Shown: positions 46,408-57,628 of the stretch, piece by piece
Position numbering within the stretch: position 1 is the first letter of the stretch
Layout of the letters: each line of letters starts with the position of its first letter
Assembly: GCA_026545765.1 (NCBI GenBank)
Contig: JAIFAC010000125.1
Span: 62,001 to 126,000, forward strand
Reading direction: 5' to 3'
Source of the DNA: Plantago major
Taxonomy: Eukaryota > Streptophyta > Magnoliopsida > Lamiales > Plantaginaceae
DNA length: 64,000 nucleotides
Notes under the pieces: generated by a model
Seen by the model: the letters and a program-made list of their open reading frames with translations, nothing else
Databases searched by the model: none
Told to the model about the DNA's origin: nothing
Made by a program: the position numbers and the translations under genes

Positions 46408-49400
46408 ATGGCTCCCAAAGAATTCTTCCATACGTAGTCCAACTTCCACCGGTATCATTAAAAAGCAAGCACCAGAGTCAAGTTATTGCGAATAAACCGA
46501 CCGGTAGGAGATTTTTAATCTCGGACGATTGGACTTCAAATCACGTAATGATTTGGGGTGGTGCCATGGTTGAGGAATACCACGGCTGCAATAGAGAAAC
46601 GTCGGCTGTAAAGTCATTCTCGGTTATTAAAGGCACAAACCAAGGGTTTTCATCCACGCCAAGTAAATTTCATCACTGGATGTGTTGGAATTTTGCCAAC
46701 AACCTGGGTGATAATTTCGCGTGTTTTCACGTATGCTTTGATGGTCTACAAGGAGGTGCGTTGACCAGATAAGCCAAGAACGATGGATCATGATGTTCTG
46801 TCAATCAACAAGACAAAAAGCCGGAAAACCTTTTAATCGGGAAAGTACGCCTTTCATGAAGTTTAGAAGAAGATTCGCTTCGAGCCTAAGATCGCCAAAG
46901 GACTAGTCGGAGCCAAAGGCCGCTTTAGGGCTATGTCCAAGAAAGTTACTGCCGGAAAGCTACATTGCGCTCAAAGACTCATTGAATAGCCAACAAGAAC
47001 CTTACTTGGCAAATACAGTATACAAACTGATGAAAAAGGTTACCGGGTCTCAGAAGGTTCTGTAAGAAGCGGAAGTCCTAAAAAGGCATTCAAGAAAAGG
47101 TTATGACCAAGAAGCTCATAACTTCAAGAAAGAAGTTTGGTCGGCAAATCAAGACACAATTTACCGAGGTTGTCGACCAGATATCCGCAGCCTTGTCGAT
47201 GAACCCATAAAGGCGATCAACTCATTAATGCCGCAAAAAGAGTTATCAACTAATGAACAAGTAGACTCAAATAAGAGAAAGTGCTGTTTCAGAATGCGGC
47301 TAATGCGTAATGCCCGCCGATGAACTTATTAATGCCGCCAAAACAGTGAAAAGCACCAAGCCCCATCTCGCAGAAAAACGCAGGAATTACACCACCGGGC
47401 CTTAATGCCGATGAGAGTTCGACATGAAGATGATGAACTAGTCATCTCTCAAGTCCTAGAAAGAACAAAGAGGCTAAGGTTATCGTAATAAAGAATCGGT
47501 GATAAGGTTTCTCAAGAAGAACTTACACCAAAGTTGCCGAACAAGCACCTATAGCAAAGGTTGTCGTGCAAACACACACCATCAAAAGGCTCTCGCTTAA
47601 CAAATCTAAGAAGCCCCGATGAGTGGTGACTTAGTGTCATGTATGTTGATGAAAATGCCACATCTAAAAGTCCGGAAGAACCTACTAATGATAATTCTTC
47701 CGCCTGCATAACCACAACAACCACAAACCACAATGCCTACAAAGGGTTGATGAAATGGTAAATGAACTCCATTTCACCATCAAAGAATGCAAGATAGTCA
47801 AGAAAATCCTCGCAAAGAGCAGTTCCCCAACTCAATGAGGGATCAAACCGAGACATCTACTCGTAATGATCAACCAGGGAGGCAACTGAAGTTGCACACT
47901 CAGAAAGGTGTGAAGCACCTAAACCTCAAACAAAGAAGTCAGACTGAACAAGAAGACCAAAGTATAAAAGTGGTCACAGTTCCAAGAGACCAATCACCCG
48001 ACAATGCCTGTGTAGCCGAACGGTTTAACCCTACCTTTGTGAAAAATTTTTGGTGCTTGTTATCTTGTTACTTATATAAAAAAATTCTTTTTGTTACAGT
48101 CGAAGTTAGGAAACATAGGAAACAAGAGGAGCCGAAAAGTCACTAAAACTAAGAAGGAGGTTACTCCCAACCTCATTTTAAGAAATCTCGAGTCTGCACT
48201 ACGTGTGATAATTGATTCTTAAGATAACACTTTTCAGTCATTTGTCTATGTGCTTAATCATTTAAAGTAAATGTTTCTAACAGTCTAAATCGAAAAGAGG
48301 AAGATAAGGTGAAATGCCGTGAGACGAACCCGTAGACCGACAAGGTTTCAAGAACACATCATCGAGCCTTCTAGTATTGAAGGTATGAAAATCGATAAGT
48401 ATTTTCATCATGGGTTATCTTAAAACTTCTTCTAAAATATTCAATACTTTCACTACGTGCTCATTCAAGTAGAGAGATGCAGGAAAAAGTTATGACATCC
48501 CCCGTGATCAATGGAATCATGAAGCCCCAAGGCAACATCACATGAAAGAATACTTAAACTGAAATTTTCAGAAAATGACTCTAGCTTCCTATTGAGGAAG
48601 TAAGTCCAAAACTCGAACTCATTAAAGCATTTTGCACAAATTCTTTCAAATAATTTCCTAAGTATTGTATTAATCTTAATTCGTTCAAGAAAGAAAGGTT
48701 GATGAGGACCACAAGTCTCCACCTCACAACAAGATATCCGAGACACCAATTGTCTCAAGAGCAAGTCTCAAGTACTTACTCGTAACTCGAAACTAAAGTA
48801 CACTTCTACTGATATCTACAAAAGTTTTGAAGCTCACTCAAAACTCTTTCTTTCGTGCTCAAACAAGTGCAAAGCAGAATGATGGCTCCCAATGATGAGA
48901 AAAGGACCTACTTCCTTCTTCAAAGCTCAAACCGCCAAAGCATATTCAATGCTTCAAGAAATGGCAAAGGTTAAGGTCGATCTCCGAAATATTGAGAATC
49001 ACAGACACCAATTGTACGAGCACGAGTTTTGACTTGGAGACGATATCCATGCACAAGCCCCTTGCAATTTAACAAGACATAGCCAGACTTATTGCATAAG
49101 GATTTCTCCAGAAGTGGCGCACAGCTGATACAGTTTCAACAAAGCAGTATTGGTCGACAAGCCATGATGGCATTCAAGCCGCCTCCGCCTGCACTGCAAT
49201 TTATACCTTCTCGAACAAGAAGAGGTTAATGTAAGATCACTATTCTCAAGTGATCAATCTTGTATCTCAAGATGATGAGGAGGAAGAGATAAATCAAATG
49301 ATTTCGATGAACTCCCACCCATCACCAAAGGACGCATACGCATAAAAGATGATGATGTCTCGTACTCAGGACCGGAGGAATTTCACACAAAGAAATCATG

Positions 49401-51545
49401 CCTCAATCAACAAAAAGCAAATCGACAGAAAGCACAGTAAATCTCCGCTCCATCTCCTCAAAGTCAACTCATCCATCTTCCCAACAAAAGGTTATCAACA
49501 AGTAGTTGAGGATTCCGAGGAAATCCAAATTGTAACTCAATCAATCGCAACTCGCATAACCGCTGGAAGAAGAACAACACCCATCTTCAACCGGAAGACC
49601 AGAGATAGCTAAATCCAGAGACAAGCTTAACTACAAGATCAATATCTCAAAGAGATGATTGCTTACTGGAGGTTAAAGAGCTAAGGTGATTTTCAATGCC
49701 ATCACCCAAAGAACTCGAGCACCTAAGAAGATCCAAATTCAAGATGATGTTAAGTGTCGTGATCATCTTCAAAAGGAAGTACCCATCCTCCTCCCAAAAG
49801 GGAAGAAACCAATTCCGAGATGGTTGCCGACCTCGGCTAATAATCGGCGAGAATGTCCAAGAGGATGAAGATCACTGGGCCGACATCGATGATGAAGAAG
49901 ACAGACTGGGCAGAGCATCGCAATGAACATTCAGTCGTTTCACTCTGAAAAGGAAACCGATCAGCTTCCCTAAACTTTCAAAGAACCGCCAAATGTCCAC
50001 TCTACGAATACGAATACCAGCACCGGCTCACCAAAAAGGAAAGATGCCTCATGCACAAGGAAGTAATCAAGCCCGCCCCTCCGAATGAAAAGTTCATCGA
50101 GCTCGCTACTCGTGAGAGAACAACTAAAGATAGCTATCAAGCCGTAAACATCCGGGAATGATAAGGTACAATGATGCCTTTAGCCGAAAAAGCTTTCCAA
50201 GAGGCGTTAATCACCGGAAAAGCAGATGCCATCTCAGCTCATTAAGTGCAGCTCATCGATAAGTGACAACGACTTATCGTTAAAATCGTATCAGTCAACT
50301 GTAGGTTGGTCACCGCCTATAATTATTTTACAAGGCATTTTAACTCTCATTCTTTTATGAGACCAAGCCACCAACAATGACTATGGGAAAGAGGTACAAC
50401 TGACCTCAAAGTCGGGGAATAAACAAGAGAAGCAACAAGAAGAAATCCGAGCTGTGGCTCGTAGCGAAGAAGAAACATGAAAAACTTCCCTACCACCACT
50501 CGTAATCAATGAACCTCCTCAAGCCAGCAGCCGCTGGTAAATAGTAATGCTTCCGCAAACCCATCATGGAACTACAATACAATAAAGCGGCCATGGCACG
50601 TAAACCTCCAAGGAGTACCAAGCGCCCAAGTGAGTAAAGACAAGTTAAAGGATCAAGGAATCTTCCAAGAAGAAGGTCAAATCAGCCTGGGGCAATGAAG
50701 AAGGTCAGAAACTCACAAGATCTAATCTTTGACGATGATGAGGAACCGATGAAGATGAAGCCCTCTTCACGTAAAAGGAAAAATTCAGCCTAACTGATTC
50801 CATAGCGTTTAAAACACTGAAATACCAGTTCATCCGTAGGTTATTCAAGCAACAAACCCCAAAGAGAATTCAAGAACGTAGGAAGAAATGACCGAGAGCT
50901 TCAGCAGAAAAGACAAAGTCAACTTCCACTGTGCCGAAGTAAAGCCAAAATAGAGTATGTGAAGAAATTATAATGGATTCCTCTCGTTTCATAAAGTGCA
51001 TCAATCGTAAAATTTGCTATCGGATTTCGAATCCTAAAGCTACCACCGGTAAATCTAAGATTTCAACCAATCCATAAACAACTTTCTACGGACATGGAGA
51101 AAGATAAACTTAATCTGATCAACACCAATCACATTAAAGCCCTCGGTCGATTTTGAAGTTGTCAGAGAATCTAAGCCATGAGAAAGGACCTCTCTGGATG
51201 AATGTCCATATGGAAAGCCGTATGATGTGCGCATGCATCGGTCACAGAATAAAGTGCACAAGAGCAAGACTACTGCGGGAACCCTGCGAATCGCTCTATC
51301 AAACCTAAGATCAATACAAGGGTGACACGTATATCCGGGAGATTATCTAGCCATTTCAAACTTTCAAGACATCGTAATATGTCGAAGTAAAAGTATCTCG
51401 TGGGTCAAAACATTTTGTCAAGAAAATCCTACTAAACCTACAAAGAGGTCTGGATTTGCTGAGACACCGAGATGCTCGTAACACTTCTATGATTATTCGA
51501 TGACATCAAAAGGTTTGAGATAGGAAATTTGCATCGATCCATAGA
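46408..51545 (+). pseudogene. Additional ORF of Sirevirus C, intron-containing long form
   Basis: The ATG at 46408 (MAPKEFFHT...) follows TATATAAAGAG. The parts are colinear with B and D. The N-terminal domain includes NDLGWCHG-like and CFDGLQGG words (46550-46760). A Pro/Glu-rich part contains introns, for example an acceptor TTTGTTACAG at about 48090-48100, an intron ending CTAACAG near 48284, and another near 48600-48690. An acidic block follows near 49260, then a degraded coiled coil, a MTMGKR-like basic region near 50380, a C-terminal region near 50955-51100, and an end near 51545. It is heavily broken, with an unusually high number of CG-type discordances compared with B. Function unknown. 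Confidence 0.65.
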
Positions 51546-51861
51546 ACTACCTGAAGACTTGAAGAGTTGAAGACTCTTTCTATAGGATGTTTACTGAGCT
51601 TGCTTACTCCGTGTCCTAATTTACTGTATTTTCAGATTTTTTGATCGAGCTAAACTTGTTTTATGTAAAGTTATCTGTAATCTTTCTGTAACTTATCAAG
51701 AACTTATTCTATATTCTATAAAAGATAACTTGTCAAAGAAAGATCACACCTGTGATTTGGTTGATGTTTTCCGCACTTAATTGAATGAATTGAAAAATCT
51801 TAAGAAATGATTAAGTGGATTGTTCACTCATCCAGATTTGTAATATCGAGATAGATCGATC

Positions 51862-51874
51862 AAAAGGGGAAATT
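51862..51874 (+). other. Polypurine tract of C
   Basis: AAAAGGGGAAATT directly precedes the TGTTAG start of the C LTR. Confidence 0.82.
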
Positions 51875-52445
51875 TGTTAGAATATGTTAGATTTTGATAA
51901 ATAGATGACTTATCTTAGTCTAGAAGGTGATTAGTACTTCGTTCATCAAAGAGTTACCAGATGTTCTCAAAATGTAATTTTTATTTTGAAGAAAGACATC
52001 GTAACAAGTTCAACGTCATTGAAGATTTGAAGAAACGCATAAGATTATCAAATATTTTAGATACTGCCAGATATCTTGAAGACAATAGTTTTAAACAAAC
52101 GTCACAAGAGATATCCGAAATAAAAGGTCTATCTCGAAAAAGAAAGTGTCCACATGATACCTTAGCTTTAACCACATTTCAAAAGAAATATGCAACAAAG
52201 TTGTTTCAATAAAGTGGTATCCAAGTTGTTGCAAAGAATCGAAAAATCGAGAAAGAAAGTCTCGATAGCATAGTTCGCTCAGACATGTGACTATAGACAA
52301 ACAACAAGAAGAAGCTCACATAAGATTATATACGATATCAATAGTTTGATTTCACGGATACTATTCTCCATTCAAATTCATCTATAAATATCACTTAGAC
52401 CGCTTAAGAACACAACACAAACTCACATCAACACTATTTATCTCA
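51875..52445 (+). repeat. Truncated 3' LTR of Sirevirus C
   Basis: It begins TGTTAGAATATG and follows the U3 of LTR B, including the GATATCAATAGTTTGA segment and the TATA box at 52383-52390. LTR homology fades near 52440 and the remaining ~1 kb (R, U5) is absent. Confidence 0.78.
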
Positions 52446-55400
52446 AGCTTCGCTAAAGTATCTAAGCATCTTATTATATCAAATCAAGTATTATCTATAC
52501 TCCGATTGAAACAAGTATTAGCAGATTCTCTCTTCTCTAACATTTATTTGAAGAACGTCATTGAGTATTAAGAAGTCACATTTAAAGTGCAGTTATCCAA
52601 ACTCAAACTAATCATCTGATCAAATTAACTAATATCCGATCATATGAAACTTTATTTAAAATCAAACAATTTATAGAAAAGTATCAAGTTTGAAGTGACT
52701 AAACTTTGGAAATAACTTTCAATAGAAAGTTTAAAATAATTTAAGAAAGTTATTAGAAAGTTTCTAGACAAAAGAATTTCATCCATTAAAAGACAGAAAC
52801 TTTTGTGGCTTTTGTATTAAAGAAAATTTTTGTTTTACTCACAAGCTATTCAGTGAATCTTATATCAAATTTCAAACTACCTGTAAATTATCTGTAACAC
52901 AAGATATTTTCAAAAAGCATACAACACAATTTTTCAAGAATCAACATTCTAAGTAAAGAAAACATCTTAAAGAAGCATATGATTTAGCTATCGACATAAA
53001 TAAGTGATTTTCATCTCAAATCTCACTATAGTTTATTAAACAATTCTCAAGCTTTGAAACTTTTACCAATATCAAACTCATTTCTTGAGATTGTTCAAAC
53101 AATGGAAGAATCGAAACTTTCATCAAGCTATTGATTTTGATTCTTTAATAGATTCTCTATTCTGAACGATTATAAGATGTTGATTTAGAACAAGCACTCT
53201 AAGATAACTCAAGTTCATATGCAGAATTCTCAAGGAACTTTAAAAGAAACATCAAGAAATAGAGATATCAGAAAAGTTGAAGCGAACAAATAAAGTAATT
53301 TCAAAACATGATGAGTCATGTTGTAAAGAAATCAAGATTTCATCATGAAGACTCTCAAATAATCTCAAACATGTTCGAAGTAAAAGACAAGTGTCAATTA
53401 ATTAAGAAAATAAATATGAAATATCAAACAATCGATAACATTTAGCTTTGAGACCAAGTTTCTTTTCATTTTAAACAAGAGATAGTTGTGGAGAAAGATA
53501 TTTCGTGCATCAAATCAAAGAGAATATTCTAATCAAAAGTATCAAGATTCTTCATTCTTCAACCTCAAAGAATCTAAGATCCTATGAGATTACCAATCCA
53601 TAAAATTTTGACCTCTTTAGAAAGAAAAACAAATTTTCTCAACATTGTATTCGAGACATTATCATATGTTAATTTGTAAATAAAACACCACAACATTGAA
53701 GTATTCAAAAATAGATTAGGATCAATCAAATTTGGATTGATGGATTCATCAACTATTTTCTAATTCTCTTCAAGAAAGACCAGAATCACTCATATTCTTC
53801 TCTATTTATGAGACCAAGATAAAGATAGTATTTTCTTTTCAAAAAGAACCATGGATCTCAACTGCAAAAGAAAGAACCAAGAGAAAAGTATTTTTCAAAT
53901 AGTATCACATTAAGTTCAAATTTCTCCGTCAAAGATATTAATGAGAATATTCTGAACCATTTGAAAACAACATAGAGCTAAGATTCATGAAGAAACTTCA
54001 TCATCTACAAGCACCACAAGAGTGTTTCATTTTAAGCATAGTTATCAAAGAATATCCAACAAAAATCAAGAAGTACAGAGTCAATATCTCATTTGTCAAA
54101 AGATTAAGCAGTAAATTCCTCATTTCAAGGAAATTAATTCATAAAAGTCTAGAAATTATTTTCATCAATAACCTTAATATTGAAATCAACATGAAAATAA
54201 TGATTTTCGAAAAAGATTTTAAAGATCATCAATCAAAATGATTTCATCCTTTGATTCTTATCTTCAGAAATGATTAGATATCTTAAAACAATCTTTGTAA
54301 TAAAGACTCTACTCGTTTTATTTGATATTGAATTCAAGAACAAAGATCATGCTGACAGCTTTTCTTTAAAAATCAATTTTGAAGAAGATGTCAGATGTTC
54401 ATCAAAGACAAAATTTAAATTTTCTCATTGAGAACCATCTTTTTCAGATGAAAGATAATCTTTGATAAATATCAAGATGCTAATCATCTCTTCGAAGAAC
54501 AAAGATAATTCACCAATTTCCTAAATGCAAAAGAAAATAGTTGTCAAAAAGAAGTCAAAATTTTGGTTCACAATTAATAAACGACAATCTTTCCACCAAT
54601 GCAATCAAAATGAACATCCTCACCACTTTCTTGATATCGCAAAATTCAAAGAGAAACAAATTCTGCATCGGTCTTCAAGAAAACCAAATTTTAAAAGTGC
54701 AATCATTTGAAGAAAGTTTCAAGAGAAAGAAAGACATGCATACATCATGATTTCGATGAATCAACCAGATAAGATTTTCATAGTTATCTTAAATTTCGAA
54801 TACAATTACTTTAAAGGTTTCACCAGAAGTAAGATTAAATTTCTAATCTCAGATCAACAAATGATGAAGTCAAGAAATCAATGAAAGAATATCAAATGAA
54901 ACAAATGATTCAGTTTAATATGGGAATAAAATCTAAAAGATTTCTTAACAAACTTTCAAATTTCAAGATCAATCAGATATAGTGAGATCTTTGTCATGTA
55001 GAATGATGAGTATAAGAGAATGATCTCTCAAGAATCAAATCTTTCACAAAGGATCAGAAAGTGTGAATTTCATGGAAGAGCATTTCAAGAAGACTGTTCT
55101 CATTCTTTTCGAAAGATAAGTCACTTCAAGATTAAGGAGATCAAGTCAAGAAAATTCAGTATGAGCTTGAGTCAGAAAAAGGAATGAAATTTTCATTCAA
55201 GGTAGTATCATCAAAGAATTTCTATGTCTAAACATAGAAGATTAAGCTGAAGATTACCATTGTGATTTTATCAGCTCTTCTCGCTTCAATCATAATTTCT
55301 GATGAAATTGTTTTTCAAATATTAATCATCAATAGATATCTACTCATCTCAAAGATAATTGTCTTAAAGACTCATTCTGTTTATTTCTATTTCATTAATG

Positions 55401-55646
55401 GATTAAAACAATCGATATTTCATTTTGAAACGATGATTCAAATTGATATCGAAATCATGTTTTCACAATCAATAGCCATGAGGCAAATCAGGAATCTCAT
55501 TAAAGAAATTGTCATTTCGTAAAAGAGATTTCAAAGAGTAGATGTTCATCATTTCAAGTCTCATACTTGATCATGAAGACAGTAACAAATGAAGAACTTA
55601 TCAAACCATATTATCTGTGTTATACAAAGATCTTTATATTGTGAAA
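52446..55646. other. 3.2-kb AT-rich region of unknown origin
   Basis: This is an unusual stretch between two converging Sirevirus LTRs. It is strongly A-rich on the plus strand, poor in G, and built of recurrent words such as TCAAAGAA, ATCAAGA, TTTCAAG and AAGATTTC. No protein motif is recognised. The longest open pieces (for example 53987-54241 and 55262-55522) are composed of Ile, Lys, Phe and Ser as expected from base composition. It is not plastid, rRNA or LTR sequence that I know. Confidence 0.6.
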
Positions 55647-57238
55647 CGTTGGTGAGATTCAAAGAAAAGACTAGACTTTGGGGGTAAGTAGTAAAAGTTT
55701 GAGAAATAGTTTTTATCGACAAAAACTATTTTTCGATAAAAACTATGCTTAGAATCAGCGCGGAAGACTTAATAAAGATAAGTGCGTAAAATAAAGTGTG
55801 TGTTGTCAAATGTAAATACGTAAAGGTAAATAACACGAAGTATAGTGGTATCCGGAGGTATGAATCCTCCAACTAATCCACTTCGTCTTCCAGAGACCTA
55901 GAATTCACTAGAATAGATAATCGAGTTCTCCTTACAAAAATCCTATTCTAAGATTCCTTTAAACAAATGGTTCACAACCAAATGTTCCTCCGAGTTGTTC
56001 CCTGCTTCGCTTTACCAAGTACTTCCTGCATCGTAAACCTTTGAGTTATTCAGCTTCCCAAGCTAAGTACTTCCTATACTCAATAACCTCGAGTTATTCC
56101 TTAGTTTCCCAAATCAAGTACTTCCTATAATTCTAACCTTGAGTTATTCCCCATTTTCAAACTAAGTACTTCCTGCATCCACGCCAGCTATGGTGTCGGT
56201 TTTGCTCGAGTTGTCGATGAGCTTCTTTAATAACTTATTCGCTATTCGATAGCTCGTGAATCAAGTATACTTAATACACTTTTCAATGTATGGTATCTTG
56301 TTCTTTTATCGACCCAAGTCTTAGATAAATGTTCAAGAGAATGAACTTTATACTTGATCTTCGCTTCAACTCTTTCACGATAGTCGGTTTGTTTTGGATC
56401 GTGACACTTAGAACTTCAGGTTACTCAAGATCAAAAGCTTTGGTCGCAATGTAAAGCTTGAGGATAAGTAAGTTTTGAGAGAGTAAGTTGTTCAAATAAG
56501 CTTGCTCAAGGTGTGTCTTCTCAAGCGCCTAAGTGTTGATATTTATAGATGAATTTGAGTGCCGCTTGAATAGTATCCGTTAGCTCAAATTCAAACTATT
56601 GATATCTCGTATAGTAATCAGAAAGGTGTTTTGTCTTCTTCGTAAACGCCATCGCTTTTATTCGTATATCTCCGTCTGCATTAAATGCATCAGACTATAC
56701 TTTTGTCCTCAGAGTGCTAATGGAACTATGCTTTGTATCGTAGACTAGTGTTATCTCGATTCTTTGCACGCCCTTATCTTCAATCTTCGATACCACTTTT
56801 ATTGAAACAACTTTGTTTGGTAATATATATATTTCTTTTCGTAAATGTGGTTAATGCTCAAGGTATCCGAGAATAGATATTCAGGACACTTTCCTTGTTT
56901 TCGATAGTTTTTATTTCTCGATATCTCTTGTGACATAGCTTTGTTTAAAACTATTCGTGTCTTCAAGATATCCGTTAAGGTATCTCAAAAATGCCAAGAA
57001 TCTTGTGCGCTTTCAAGTCTTCAATGTCGCTGAGCTTGTTCTCGCTGGATGTCTTCTTCGTCTTCTTCATAAAATAAAATTACATTTTGAGACCTAACAT
57101 CCTATACAAGATTAGCTAGACTATCATACTTAGTGAGTTTCCTCTTTACAATGTTCAAGGAACCAAGAGTACTAATTACCTTTCGAGATTAAGATAAGTC
57201 ATCATGTTGTCGATCAAATCTAAATGATATTTCTAACA
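55647..57238 (-). repeat. 3' LTR of Sirevirus D
   Basis: The LTR is about 1592 bp on the minus strand, from TGTTAGAAATATC to CTCACCAACG, where the terminal CA has become CG. The TATA box is at 56547-56540. It has four GGAAGTACTT repeat units (55996-56180), more than any other LTR here. No PBS follows, which fits a 3' LTR. Confidence 0.87.
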
Positions 57239-57300
57239 AAATATCTAACAAATTTCCTAATAAATTTCCCAAGAAATTTCCCAACAAATTTCCTTTGATC
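57231..57300 (-). repeat. Tandemly repeated PPT/LTR-edge sequence of D
   Basis: On the minus strand, GGAAATTTGTT and close variants (GGGAAATTTCTT, GGGAAATTTATT, GGAAATTTGTTAG) follow each other four times before TTTTGTTAGAAATATC starts the LTR. Other elements here have this junction only once. Confidence 0.75.
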
Positions 57301-57628
57301 ACCAACGATGACTATCTTACCTATTACAACTGGACGAGTGAACAATCCAACACTTAATCTTTTCTTAAGATCTTCAATTTATTTAATTATGTAAAGTAAA
57401 CATCAACCAAATCACAAGGTTTGATCTTTACGACAAGTTATCTTTATAGAATACTATCCGAGAGTAAGTTCTTCGATAAGTTATAAAGAGAGATTACGAT
57501 AACTTCAATACATAGAACAAGTTTGGCTCACCAAGAAAATACAAAAACTACATAGTAAATTAGGACAACAGGAGTAACCAAGCTCCAAGTAGACATCCTA
57601 TCTTCAAGTCTTCAATCTCTTCAAGTCT

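Larger units (their letters stand above)
46100..52445 (+). mobile_element. Sirevirus-type copia retrotransposon C, 3' part
   Basis: Homology to element D starts near 46105-46140 in the pol-AORF spacer. It then covers the full-length AORF from the ATG at 46408 to about 51545, a PPT, and the first ~570 bp of an LTR that starts at 51875. The LTR stops being recognisable just past its TATA box, where AT-rich DNA begins. No gag or pol is present. Confidence 0.82.

Noticed and set aside
52446..55646. Open stretches of 60-86 codons in the AT-rich block as genes
   Set aside because: They consist almost only of residues forced by A/T-rich codons, have no motif, and overlap freely in several frames.
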